Assembly (NCBI GenBank): GCA_937949785.1
Contig: CALEDH010000008.1
Span: forward strand, 106,028-170,027
Direction of reading: 5' to 3'
Source of the DNA: an uncultured Sulfolobales archaeon
Lineage (GTDB): Archaea; Thermoproteota; Thermoprotei_A; Sulfolobales; NBVN01
Length of the DNA: 64,000 bases
Shown: in pieces, positions 39,979 through 49,508 of the stretch
Layout of the letters: every line of letters begins with the position of its first letter
Numbering within the stretch: position 1 is the stretch's first letter
Made by a program: the position numbers and the translations under genes
Notes under the pieces: model-generated
What the model was told of the DNA's origin: nothing
The model's input: only the letters and a program-made list of their open reading frames with translations
The model's database searches: none

Positions 39979-40678
39979 GATTTCTTACATATTCAACTTG
40001 AGCCTTAATGACGTCCTCAGCAGCCCTGGCCGGGTTCTCAGCCCTAGTGATAGCCCTGCCAACTATTTCGAAGTCAGCGCCGACGCACAGAGCTGAGCCC
40101 GGCTCCGCTCCCTGCATACCTATGCCAGGAGATATTATTAGGTAGGACCTCCCTAAGCGACTCCTAACATATTTAATAACATCGGGCCTCGTAGCTGGTG
40201 CTACCACACCAGTAGGTCTTAACCCCTCAACTAAAGCTAAAACCCTATCTACGACTAGGTCGTAGATCTCTAAACTCCCAGGATGGGACATAGAGACTAA
40301 TACGTATAAATCTATGCTTAAATCATCACATACCTTAGACAAACCTTCTAAACCACCTTCACGGCCTATGAAGCCATGCGCTATAACACCGTTAAAACCT
40401 ACTGCCTTAACTGCCTTAGTAGTTAAGCTCATAACGGCATCAATATCAGCTAGTTTTAAGTCAGCTATGAAGTAGGTATCACTGTATTTCTTAATGACGT
40501 TGTTAATATTACTTAAACCGAAGTTTAGGAGGTATGGTATGCCTACCTTATAACCAGCTACTAATTCCTTAGTGCTAAGTATTAGTGATTCAAAAAGGTT
40601 TAAACTTATTACTGGGTCGTCAACAGCTATTAACACTCTACCCCTACCTTCTACAGCCTTCCCCGCTAATTTACTCAA
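39959..40678 (-). CDS. pyrF: Orotidine 5'-phosphate decarboxylase
   Basis: VAVDDP-like start IAVDDPVISLN, FIADLKLADID, SPGIGMQGAEPGSALCVGADFEIVGRAIT. Confidence 0.92.
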   Translation of the reverse strand: MSKLAGKAVEGRGRVLIAVDDPVISLNLFESLILSTKELVAGYKVGIPYLLNFGLSNINNVIKKYSDTYFIADLKLADIDAVMSLTTKAVKAVGFNGVIAHGFIGREGGLEGLSKVCDDLSIDLYVLVSMSHPGSLEIYDLVVDRVLALVEGLRPTGVVAPATRPDVIKYVRSRLGRSYLIISPGIGMQGAEPGSALCVGADFEIVGRAITRAENPARAAEDVIKAQVEYVRNRGCVEL

Positions 40679-40759
40679 CGAACCCGCCTGATACTGATGT
40701 ACTTAAACTTATAAAATTTTCCCTTGATGTTTATAGTGGATTAACAAAGGTGTTGTTAG

Positions 40760-41695
40760 ATGAATAAGGCCATCGCAAGATTTAGGGGTAGAGACGTAGT
40801 TTCAACCCTTGACTTCGATAAGGAGGATCTTGAAGCGCTCTTCAAGCTAGCTGATGAGTACGTCGTAAACGGTTATAAGGATGTCCTCCGGGGGAGGGTG
40901 ATGTCATCAGCTTTTTTCGAACCTAGTACTCGGACCAGGCTATCCTTTGAATCTGCTATGCATAGATTAGGTGGTTCAGTCATAGGTTTCTCAAGTGAGG
41001 AAGCTACCTCTATAGTGAAGGGGGAGAAATTCGTAGATACTATTAGAATGCTTGACTCGTACTCAGACATCATAGTTATTAGGCATAAATATGAGGGTTC
41101 GGCTAAGTTGGCTGCTGAAATCGCTGAGCACCCGGTAATTAACGCAGGTGATGGTAGGAACGAACACCCAACACAGGCAATGTTAGATATGTACACGATA
41201 AGTAAGCTTAAGGGTAGCATAAACAACTTAGTTATAGGTGTTATGGGGGATTTAAAATATGCTAGGGTGGTGAACTCCTTCCTACTAGCATTAACTATAT
41301 TTAAGCCTAAGAAGGTCTACCTAATTTCACATCCGCTGCTTAGGCTTAGAGAAGATGTTAAGAAGCTCATAGCTTCGCGGGGACTTAACTTTGAGGAGGT
41401 AAACGATGTTAATTTAGTTCTTAGCGAGTTAGATGTCCTCTACTTAACTAGGGTGCAGAAGGAGAGGTTCTTAGACCCATTAGAATATGAGAAGGTTAAG
41501 AACGCCTATAGAATTACAGCAGAGATTGTTAAGAAGTGTAGGGAGGACTTCATAATACTACACCCGCTTCCAAGGGTTGACGAACTTGATAGATCTGTCG
41601 ACAACACTAAACATGCAGCGTACTTCACCCAAGCAAGTTTGGGTGTCCCCCTAAGGGCTGCATTACTATCACTTATACTTGGAGGTGTTCATTGA
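40760..41695 (+). CDS. pyrB: Aspartate carbamoyltransferase catalytic chain
   Basis: FFEPSTRTRLSFESAMHRLGG, EHPTQAMLDMYTI, HPLPRVDELD. Confidence 0.97.
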   Translation: MNKAIARFRGRDVVSTLDFDKEDLEALFKLADEYVVNGYKDVLRGRVMSSAFFEPSTRTRLSFESAMHRLGGSVIGFSSEEATSIVKGEKFVDTIRMLDSYSDIIVIRHKYEGSAKLAAEIAEHPVINAGDGRNEHPTQAMLDMYTISKLKGSINNLVIGVMGDLKYARVVNSFLLALTIFKPKKVYLISHPLLRLREDVKKLIASRGLNFEEVNDVNLVLSELDVLYLTRVQKERFLDPLEYEKVKNAYRITAEIVKKCREDFIILHPLPRVDELDRSVDNTKHAAYFTQASLGVPLRAALLSLILGGVH

Positions 41696-42177
41696 TGGGT
41701 ATGAGGGAGTTAATAGTCAGTAAGATTAAAGATGGGACTGTCATAGACCACATACCCTCAGGTAAGGCGTTAGACGTCCTCAAGGTATTAGGGATTTCAG
41801 GAGGGAAAGGTCATAGAGTAGCTATAGTGATGAACGTTGAGTCATCTAAGCTGAATAAGAAGGATATCGTTAAGATTGAAGGCAGGTTTTTAAGTAAGGA
41901 TGAAACTGATATAATTGCTCTAATAGCCCCTACAGCAACTATAAATATAATTAGGAACTTCGAAGTTGTTGAGAAGAGGAAGGTCTCGCTTCCAAGGGTT
42001 ATTTCAGGGCTGATTAGATGTCCTAACATCACATGTATTACTAGGCATGAAGGCATTGAAACGAACTTCGAAATATTAAGTGCTGGTTTAAGGGCTAGAT
42101 GCTCCTACTGCGGTATAGAGTTATCATATTCTGAATTCGTTGAGTTAATATTAAAGCAGTTAGGGACTAGAACTTAA
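41692..42177 (+). CDS. pyrI: Aspartate carbamoyltransferase regulatory chain
   Basis: GTVIDHIPSGKALDVLKVLGI; zinc motif CPNITCI...CSYCGIEL; overlaps pyrB by 4 bp. Confidence 0.97.
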   Translation: MMGMRELIVSKIKDGTVIDHIPSGKALDVLKVLGISGGKGHRVAIVMNVESSKLNKKDIVKIEGRFLSKDETDIIALIAPTATINIIRNFEVVEKRKVSLPRVISGLIRCPNITCITRHEGIETNFEILSAGLRARCSYCGIELSYSEFVELILKQLGTRT

Positions 42178-42179
42178 GT

Positions 42180-42917
42180 ATGTCCCCATATAGGTTAATC
42201 AGCCCTACTGAGGCCTACCGCATGCTAACCTACCCTAAGAACGTGACCGATCTAGGTATTACTAGGTATGAGAAGCTAGTCAGGTTAGGTATTGTCGGGT
42301 TCTACGACTACGGAACTAAGTTAGTAGATGGGATTAGGGTTTTAGGTAAGGGACATTCTTCAATAGTCTTCCTAGCAAGACATGAGGTATTAGGTGATGT
42401 AGCCGTGAAGGTTAGGAGGGCTGATTCGAAGAAGGACTCACTAGCTAAGGAGGGTTACCTGATGTCATTAGATAAGTTCAACGTAACCCCTGAGGTATAC
42501 TACTTTGATGACGACGTAGTAATTATGGAGTACTTAGACGGAAGTACTTTAGGGAAGTACTTAATGAGCTCACATAGTTGTGAGAACTTGGCTAAGGTAT
42601 TCGCCAACTTAATTACTGCTGCGTATAAGCTTGACTTAAACCTTATAGACCACCTAGAACTTACTAACCCTCATAAACACGTATTCGTGTTAAAAGATCT
42701 TAACGTGAAGTTCGTAGATTTTGAGAGTGCTAGAATATCGATTAACCCATGCAACCTTTGCCGAATTACGTCATACCTTACCAACCTACTCAGCATAGAT
42801 GATGTGCAGACCGTCGTAGAATTGCTGAGGAGGTATAAGTTAGGTAGTAAGGAATTATACCATGAGGTCTTAACAACGATATTAGGTAGAACCCACACCT
42901 ACTGTAGGAGTGTTTGA
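42180..42917 (+). CDS. Predicted archaeal Ser/Thr protein kinase (COG2112-like)
   Basis: LGKGHSSIVFLARHEVLGDVAVKVRR P-loop/Lys; IMEYLDGSTL; IDHLELTNPHKHVFV; VKFVDFESAR. Confidence 0.75.
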   Translation: MSPYRLISPTEAYRMLTYPKNVTDLGITRYEKLVRLGIVGFYDYGTKLVDGIRVLGKGHSSIVFLARHEVLGDVAVKVRRADSKKDSLAKEGYLMSLDKFNVTPEVYYFDDDVVIMEYLDGSTLGKYLMSSHSCENLAKVFANLITAAYKLDLNLIDHLELTNPHKHVFVLKDLNVKFVDFESARISINPCNLCRITSYLTNLLSIDDVQTVVELLRRYKLGSKELYHEVLTTILGRTHTYCRSV

Positions 42918-43814
42918 ATTATTCGTAGGCCTCGTAAATACGTTCATGTAGAGCTTCTTCACATCCTCCTTAAGCAGGTGTAGGTATATCTGAGTAGTCT
43001 TAATGTCTCTATGACCTAAGATTCTCTGAAGTGCTGGTAGTGCTAGACCTCGCTTTAAAGCCTCGGTCGCGAACGTATGCCTAAGTATGTGGGGTCTTAC
43101 CTTCTTAGGGTCTATACCGGCTCTCTTAGCCAGCGTTTTAACCCTCCTATAAAGTCCTGAGTACGTCAGCGGCACTAACCTATCCTCACTATGGGTCTCT
43201 AAGTACTTACTTAAAACTTCCTCGGTTAGAGGTCCTATGAAGACTACTCTCTCCTCACCGTACTTACCTAACCTAACATATACCTCCTTATTCGTTAGGT
43301 CGACATCATTGACAGTTAGTGAGAGGAGTTCCTGAGCCCGTAGACCTGTCTCGATGAGTAAGCATATGATGAGGAGGTCGAGAGTATCCCTAGAAGCACT
43401 TAACAGCTTAATAACTTCGTTCTCCGTCAACGTAGCTACTACCCTCCTCCTAGGGGCTTTAACAACGCTGACTTCATCCTTTAAGCCTAACCACTTAAGG
43501 AAGGCCCTCACATACAGTGAGTAGTAGTGGAGTGTGAGTTGAGTGGCTTTAGAATCACCCTTAACACTCTTGTTAAACCCGTTCTTCAACCTAGCTAATC
43601 TCCACCTAATAACATCATTCACGTTTAACTCTTTAACATACTGCTTACCGCAAAACTTCAGGAAATCTGAAATACCTACCTTATAAGACTTAACAGTCTT
43701 CTCAGAAACACCTGAAGATCTAAGGTTAAGCAGGAATTCCTCTAAGGCATCCCAAACACTTAACTCTGAAACACCCTCAGGCGGTGGTAGTTGATATCGA
43801 GTCAAATACCTCAC
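42882..43814 (-). CDS. Tyrosine recombinase, XerA-like
   Basis: SAM-like N-domain; catalytic R (ETGLRAQELL), HxxR (HILRHTFA), GH (LGHRDIKTTQIY) with Tyr. Confidence 0.9.
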   Translation of the reverse strand: MRYLTRYQLPPPEGVSELSVWDALEEFLLNLRSSGVSEKTVKSYKVGISDFLKFCGKQYVKELNVNDVIRWRLARLKNGFNKSVKGDSKATQLTLHYYSLYVRAFLKWLGLKDEVSVVKAPRRRVVATLTENEVIKLLSASRDTLDLLIICLLIETGLRAQELLSLTVNDVDLTNKEVYVRLGKYGEERVVFIGPLTEEVLSKYLETHSEDRLVPLTYSGLYRRVKTLAKRAGIDPKKVRPHILRHTFATEALKRGLALPALQRILGHRDIKTTQIYLHLLKEDVKKLYMNVFTRPTNNSNTPTVGVGST

Positions 43815-44090
43815 CTAAGATTAGAAGTCTAAGTAGGATTTAATTTAAGTGTTAGGCTCTTTTACTGTTTTAGAATTCATAGTTATTCATCCACTAGCTC
43901 ACACAACCTAAACCATCACAACCAGAGGTAGGGGCAGCATGTCAGATGTCAGGCCTACAGTTCCCGTCAGCGGTTTCAATCAAGGCAGAATAGATATTGT
44001 TAGGTACGGCTTGATGGATACCTACCCAGATGTGGATACCGAGATAAGGACATTAACGACCGGTAGGACTCTGAGCTAAGCTTACCAGAT

Positions 44091-44120
44091 GGAGGTCTAA
44101 TACACCTAATTAGACCCTCC
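44091..44120. repeat. Inverted repeat, 11-bp arms, 7-bp centre, one bulged base
   Basis: GGAGGTCTAAT-acaccta-ATTAGA-c-CCTCC. Confidence 0.6.
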
Positions 44121-44405
44121 CTACACTGAGACCGCAACGTCTTACCACCGACTTTTAGCAGAGTTCTAACACCCTCTGGGTAATCAACTCATCGTAAGGC
44201 ATTAAAGAAATCTTAGAAGAAACCGTCTAATTTGTCTGTCATGAAATTACTGGTTGGAGCGGGGAACGTAGTAACGATTCTTTAGGGTTCTTTAGGATGT
44301 AGGCTACGAGTTTCACCGAAAACCTCGAGGGAGGGGAGGATAGGTAGTAGGCCTATAATCAACGCTTAACCAGGGACCCAGCTCCTAAAGGAAGTAAGGT
44401 CTGTA

Positions 44406-45194
44406 TTAGCTGTCGGAAAACTTAGTTGGAAGACTTCCCCACCTAGAAGCTGATGAAACCCCAACGGCTTTCAGAACTCTGCAATAGTTATTGAATATAA
44501 TGTTTAACGCTTCCACCACCTCTAAACCTTTAATAGAGGCTATCTCATTAACAACGTCTAAGACCTTCCTCGAAGCCATCCTCATACCTCTGTACACGTA
44601 GGGAGCGTCGCTCTCAGTTAGAATCATGGTTAGAGGTGCTTTAAGGACTATCTCACGTAATCTCTGTTGAATCTTTATTGCTGGGTTAACGGTTATATAG
44701 TAGCCTAAGGAGGATATGTCACTGATCAACTCGGTAGGACCTGAATACCAATGTATTATTGCAACTTTAACATCGTATTTGACGAGGATCTTTAATGCAT
44801 CCCTCCAAGCTCCAGCAGCGTGGACGTTAACGCCTAAGTTATTATTGGAGGCAAACTGTACGAACTTCTTGAAAAATCTTAGTTGTTTGTCATAGGATTT
44901 CAATGCAAACTTCTTATCAATTCCGACCTCACCTAAAAACCTAACATGTTTAGCGTTTTCTAGAATAGCTTCTAAGTCATCCTTAGATGCCTTACTGACG
45001 TTCCAGGGATGTATGCCTACCGATGGGACTATGTTGGAACACCTCTTAGAGATATTTAAAGTCTCCAACGAACTCGTAAGGTCGTCGGATACCGCAATTA
45101 TCATGATGTCCTCAGAATTGCAATACTCGCTTAGCTCATCTCCATTAAGTTCATGTACATGGCAATGCGCGTCAACTAACTTCAAGGGCATCAC
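44406..45194 (-). CDS. TatD family metal-dependent hydrolase
   Basis: LVDAHCHVHEL, SVGIHPWNV, LGEVGID, NVHAAGAW, AIIHWYSG, LTESDAPY. Confidence 0.9.
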   Translation of the reverse strand: MMPLKLVDAHCHVHELNGDELSEYCNSEDIMIIAVSDDLTSSLETLNISKRCSNIVPSVGIHPWNVSKASKDDLEAILENAKHVRFLGEVGIDKKFALKSYDKQLRFFKKFVQFASNNNLGVNVHAAGAWRDALKILVKYDVKVAIIHWYSGPTELISDISSLGYYITVNPAIKIQQRLREIVLKAPLTMILTESDAPYVYRGMRMASRKVLDVVNEIASIKGLEVVEALNIIFNNYCRVLKAVGVSSASRWGSLPTKFSDS

Positions 45195-45264
45195 ATCAAT
45201 GTCGAGTATATGGTTGGAATATATAAGTGATAATCATTTATTAACTGAGAAGGTAATTAACTAT

Positions 45265-45567
45265 ATGGGGGAGTTATTGGTTAAAGTTATTAAGCGGAGT
45301 GGTTTAGAGGAGGAGTTCATCCCTGAGAAGGTTGTAGCAAGCGTCTTAAAGACAGGTGCTCCAGTAGATGTTGCGAGGAAGATTGCTAGGATCGTTGAGG
45401 GCAGGATCTATGAGAGGGGGTTAGAGAGTATTGAGGCGAAGGAGCTGACTAAGTGGATTTTAGAGTTGTTGAGGAAGTTTAATGAGGATTGGTATAAGGC
45501 ATGGATAGTCTTCGATAAGTACATTAAGAGGCGTGAGACTGAAAAGGAGGTAACTCAAAGCAGTTAG
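45265..45567 (+). CDS. Stand-alone ATP-cone domain protein
   Basis: VKVIKRSGLEEEFIPEKVVASVLKTGAPVDVARKIARIVEGRIYERGLESIEAKELTKWILELLRK. The ORF-track start at 45013 overlaps tatD antisense; ATG 45265 preferred. Confidence 0.75.
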   Translation: MGELLVKVIKRSGLEEEFIPEKVVASVLKTGAPVDVARKIARIVEGRIYERGLESIEAKELTKWILELLRKFNEDWYKAWIVFDKYIKRRETEKEVTQSS

Positions 45568-45620
45568 GAAAACGAAAAATTATTTTTCCTAGCTTAAGAT
45601 TATCAGAATTAGGTGGTTAT

Positions 45621-47060
45621 TTGAGTGAGGACGTACTTCGCTACATAGTTGACTACGCATTATCTCTAGGAGCTAAGTACGCTGAAGCTAGGTATCAATC
45701 AGATAGTACGTTAGTTATGATCGCTAGGAACGGTAGGCTCATCACCTTAGGTAGGAGTGTAAATGATGGAGTGGGTATTAGATTAATATATAATGGGGTT
45801 TTAGCGTTCTCAGCCACTAATAAATTAGGTAGGGATGACCTAATAGACGTTGTGAGGAAAGCCGTAGATAGGGCTAAGGCGCTGTCACACTTAGTAAGGA
45901 TACCTGTAAGATTTAGTGATGAGGAAGTAGGTAGGGGGTCCTACGAAGTTAAGGCCTTAAAGGGTTTCGAGTCAGTTAGCATTGATGAGAAAGTTAAGTT
46001 GCTTGGGGAATTCCATGGCAGAGTGGTTAGCAGTGTTAAGGAGGTTAAAATACCTACTACATACTGCGAGTATGTTGAGCATATGCAGCGCAAGCTAATA
46101 TTTAATAGTGACGGTGGATTTGTTAAGGGTGAAGTACCTCGGTTATCGATAATGTTTAGCTTAGTAATGCGTCACAACGGTAAAGGAAGTCTTCAGAGGT
46201 TGATGCATTGGGGTGCTTCAGGCGGCTTAGAACTCCTTGATAGATGGAGTCCTAGAGAGGCCTTAGAGGATGAGGCGAGGAATTTAGAGAAAGTACTTAT
46301 CTACGGCGTGGAGCCGCCTAAGGAGGCTGTCGACGTAGTTATGGGGTCGGAGGTGGTTGGGTTAATGGTACACGAGTCTGCTGGGCATCCTATGGAGGCT
46401 GATAGGATCTTAGGTAGGGAGGCAGCGCAGGCAGGGGAGTCCTATGTTAAGCCTGAATACCTCGGTAGTTTTAGGATAGGTAGTGAGTACGCTACAGTTG
46501 TGGAGGACCCTACAATCCCTGGGAGTTTTGGCTACTACGAATACGATGATGAATGTATTAAGGCGTATCCAAGATACCTATATAAGGAGGGTTTAATAAA
46601 AGAACCGCTCCACAATAGGTATACGGCCTTCATGTTGAGAAGTAGGAGTAACGGTTCCTCAAGGTCTATGGACTACGCGAGTGAGCCCCTCATAAGGATG
46701 TCTAACACGTATTTAAAACCTGGTGATATGAGTTTTGAGGAGCTTATTGAGGACATAGACTTCGGGGTCTACATTAAATCGTATATGGAGTGGAACATAG
46801 ATGATATTAGATGGAATCAAAGATATGTAGGTTTAGAATCGTATTTAATAGTGAAGGGGGAGCTCCGAGACGCTGTTAGGAACCCAGTATTAGAATTGAC
46901 GACATCGGATTTCTATAGTAGGATAGTAGGTGTTGATAAGGAGTTGAGGTTCTATCCGGGGACTTGCGGTAAGGGTGAGCCCCCGCAGGGTATTCCGGTA
47001 TGGTTTGGGGGGCCTAATGTTAGGCTTTCGAAGATTAGGTTAGGAGGTGTTACGTTATGA
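45621..47060 (+). CDS. tldD: TldD family metalloprotease
   Basis: HESAGHPMEADRILGREAA (HExxxH); YEYDDECIKAYPRYLYKEGLIKEPLHNR. Confidence 0.92.
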   Translation: MSEDVLRYIVDYALSLGAKYAEARYQSDSTLVMIARNGRLITLGRSVNDGVGIRLIYNGVLAFSATNKLGRDDLIDVVRKAVDRAKALSHLVRIPVRFSDEEVGRGSYEVKALKGFESVSIDEKVKLLGEFHGRVVSSVKEVKIPTTYCEYVEHMQRKLIFNSDGGFVKGEVPRLSIMFSLVMRHNGKGSLQRLMHWGASGGLELLDRWSPREALEDEARNLEKVLIYGVEPPKEAVDVVMGSEVVGLMVHESAGHPMEADRILGREAAQAGESYVKPEYLGSFRIGSEYATVVEDPTIPGSFGYYEYDDECIKAYPRYLYKEGLIKEPLHNRYTAFMLRSRSNGSSRSMDYASEPLIRMSNTYLKPGDMSFEELIEDIDFGVYIKSYMEWNIDDIRWNQRYVGLESYLIVKGELRDAVRNPVLELTTSDFYSRIVGVDKELRFYPGTCGKGEPPQGIPVWFGGPNVRLSKIRLGGVTL

Positions 47061-48391
47061 GTAAGGAATTACTATTTATTAACGAATTAGTAATGGGTAA
47101 GTTACGTAATCTATATGACGAGTTAGTAGTTCATACGAATGAGGTTAGCTCAGTTATGATTAAAATAGTTAACAATGACATAGCACTCCAACATGCTCAA
47201 ACCCTTTACACAATTAGCCTATACTTAGTTAAGAATAGGAGGACATTTGTATTAGAGTCTTCGACATCTAATGTTGGCGAGTTATTAAGGCTTGTTGAGG
47301 GGTTAAGGGATTACGCAGGCATGATCCAGGAATCAGAGCTGTATGCACCGCTACCAGAACCTAAACCATATAAACCGCTTGATAATTTAGTTGATGAGAA
47401 AGTCGTAGCTTATATTAGCAATCCAACACAGTTATGTGAGTTATTAATTAACTCTGCGATAAATGAGGGAGCTCAGAGAACCTCAGGTACTTTAAAGCTG
47501 AGCATATCATCTAAAGCGTTAACAACTAGTAACGGGTTTGAGGGGTTTGAGAGGGGTAGTGAGGTTGTAGCTTATTTAAGGGCTTTCAGAGGTGATTGCT
47601 CAGGACATTGGGCATATGGGAGTAGGTTCTTAGATCCTAGGTCTTTAGAGGAGGTTGGTAGGAAGGCAGCGCAGTACTCGGCTGTGGCTAAGGACTCCGC
47701 GAACGTGAGTCCAGGTAGGTACGACGTAATACTATCGCCGTTGGTTGTAGGTAATCTCATGGAGTTAATCGCATCTATGGCTTCAGCGTTTTACGTCCTA
47801 TCAGGCTTCTCAATCTTTATGAATAGGGAGGTAGGGGATAGGGTAGCATCTGAGGATTTAACGTTAGCAGACGTACCCAGGGATATTTTATTAGGCAGTT
47901 CTACAGCATTCGACGATGAAGGGGTTGAGACTTATGATAAGGAGATCATAGGTAGAGGGGTTCTTAAGACATTACTCCACAACTCTAAGACAGCAAGTAG
48001 GTTAGGCGTTAAGTCTACAGGGAATGCTGGTTGGATATCCCCTAGGCCTTGGAACATATCTTTAATGACTGGAGATGCTGAGTTAGAGGAGATGATTAAT
48101 GAGGTAAGGAATGGGTTACTAATCACTAATAACTGGTATACAAGGCTTCATAACTACGTAGAAGGTGTTTTCTCAACGGTTAGCAGGGACGCAGTGCTCT
48201 ACATACGTGATGGTGTGGTTGTAGGTAATGCCGGTAGGGTTAGAATCGCTGATAACTTAAATAAGTTGCTGAATAACATAGTGATGATTGGTAGGGAGCA
48301 ATACTTAATTAAGTGGTGGGAAGTCACAACACCATCTAAAGTACCGTACTTACTAGTTAAAGACGTAAATATTACGAGGCCGTTCGACTAA
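47057..48391 (+). CDS. tldE: TldE/PmbA family protein
   Basis: PGRYDVILSPLVVGNLMELIASMASA; DEGVETYDKEIIGRGVLKTLLHNSKTA; overlaps tldD by 4 bp. Confidence 0.92.
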   Translation: MSKELLFINELVMGKLRNLYDELVVHTNEVSSVMIKIVNNDIALQHAQTLYTISLYLVKNRRTFVLESSTSNVGELLRLVEGLRDYAGMIQESELYAPLPEPKPYKPLDNLVDEKVVAYISNPTQLCELLINSAINEGAQRTSGTLKLSISSKALTTSNGFEGFERGSEVVAYLRAFRGDCSGHWAYGSRFLDPRSLEEVGRKAAQYSAVAKDSANVSPGRYDVILSPLVVGNLMELIASMASAFYVLSGFSIFMNREVGDRVASEDLTLADVPRDILLGSSTAFDDEGVETYDKEIIGRGVLKTLLHNSKTASRLGVKSTGNAGWISPRPWNISLMTGDAELEEMINEVRNGLLITNNWYTRLHNYVEGVFSTVSRDAVLYIRDGVVVGNAGRVRIADNLNKLLNNIVMIGREQYLIKWWEVTTPSKVPYLLVKDVNITRPFD

Positions 48392-49437
48392 ATAAAGTCG
48401 CTAACCCTTTCATACTCACTTAAACCTTCCTCACACCCATCAACATCATCCCAACCCTTAGGACAGCCATCTCCAAACCTAACCGTAGGTTTTTCAAGCT
48501 TGGTTAGTAATGTAACCCTAGACGCTAAGCTGTAGGACGCTAAGTTATACCCTACCACATTGGACAATCTCTCAGCGAAGTTCATTACCTCCTTAAAGGT
48601 TGGCATGTTATGTCTTCCTAGCCGACCTATAGACCTACCAACATGCATGTACGCCTTCACCTCAACATATGTAGGCTGTGAGAGATCTATGAGCTTCTTA
48701 AAGTTCCTAATAGCTACGGAGTCGGTGTTAAAGCCGCTTACTAAGGTAATTCTAATTACTGTAGGGGATGTAAAGCTCGGTAAGATTTCTAAAGTCTTCA
48801 AAGTCAGTTCCCATGAGTTAGGTATGAGGGGTCTGTTAAAGTACATGTATGACTGCTTATCGTAAGCCTCTAAAGATATGTAGAGTTGACTCGGCTCTTC
48901 CTCTAAACTAGCTAGTACGTCAGGTCTTACCCCCCTAGTGACTAAGAAGGTGGATAAACCCCTCCTATGGAACTCACTTATGAGTTCTGATAGCCTAGGA
49001 TACAGTGTTGGCTCCCCGGTAAGGCTGATGGCTACGTGTTTAGGGTTCATAGCCTCCTTAAACATCTTCTCCGACGTCCTACCCTTATACCCGCTGACAG
49101 TCCTCCTATGTTCGAGTATCGCAGACTCAGCAATGAATTCTGGGTCATCAACGTAGGGTAGGTTAGTTAGGTCATCACCGCTTAAACCTAGGTCTTGAGG
49201 CCTCATACGCCAGCAATGTAGGCAGGAATTCCAACACCACAGTACTGAAGGTGACATCTGAATACATCTATGGGATTCTATTCCGTAAAACTTACATTTA
49301 TAGCAGAACCTACCGTATATTAATGCGTTATGAACCCATAAACACTTCTTAACGGCGCTATGCACCCCTATGAAGTGGTATTTCTGCTCCTTCAACTTCT
49401 CCACACATTCTGTATACACGTCGGTGGTTAGCTGCAT
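48388..49437 (-). CDS. taw1: tRNA 4-demethylwyosine synthase (Taw1/TYW1), radical SAM
   Basis: FCYKCKFYGIESHRCIQMSPSVLWCWNSCLHCWR; AISLTGEPTLYPRL; VEVKAYMHVG. Confidence 0.92.
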   Translation of the reverse strand: MQLTTDVYTECVEKLKEQKYHFIGVHSAVKKCLWVHNALIYGRFCYKCKFYGIESHRCIQMSPSVLWCWNSCLHCWRMRPQDLGLSGDDLTNLPYVDDPEFIAESAILEHRRTVSGYKGRTSEKMFKEAMNPKHVAISLTGEPTLYPRLSELISEFHRRGLSTFLVTRGVRPDVLASLEEEPSQLYISLEAYDKQSYMYFNRPLIPNSWELTLKTLEILPSFTSPTVIRITLVSGFNTDSVAIRNFKKLIDLSQPTYVEVKAYMHVGRSIGRLGRHNMPTFKEVMNFAERLSNVVGYNLASYSLASRVTLLTKLEKPTVRFGDGCPKGWDDVDGCEEGLSEYERVSDFI

Positions 49438-49508
49438 TTACACCAAGCTTAAAGTACATACCAAGTTTATAAGTTAAGAGGTAGTAATTAACCTAGGGTT
49501 AGCGTTAT

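Noticed and set aside
45013-45264. N-terminal 84 codons of ORF 45013-45567
   Set aside because: Overlap tatD antisense and lack similarity; the ATP-cone sequence begins at ATG 45265.
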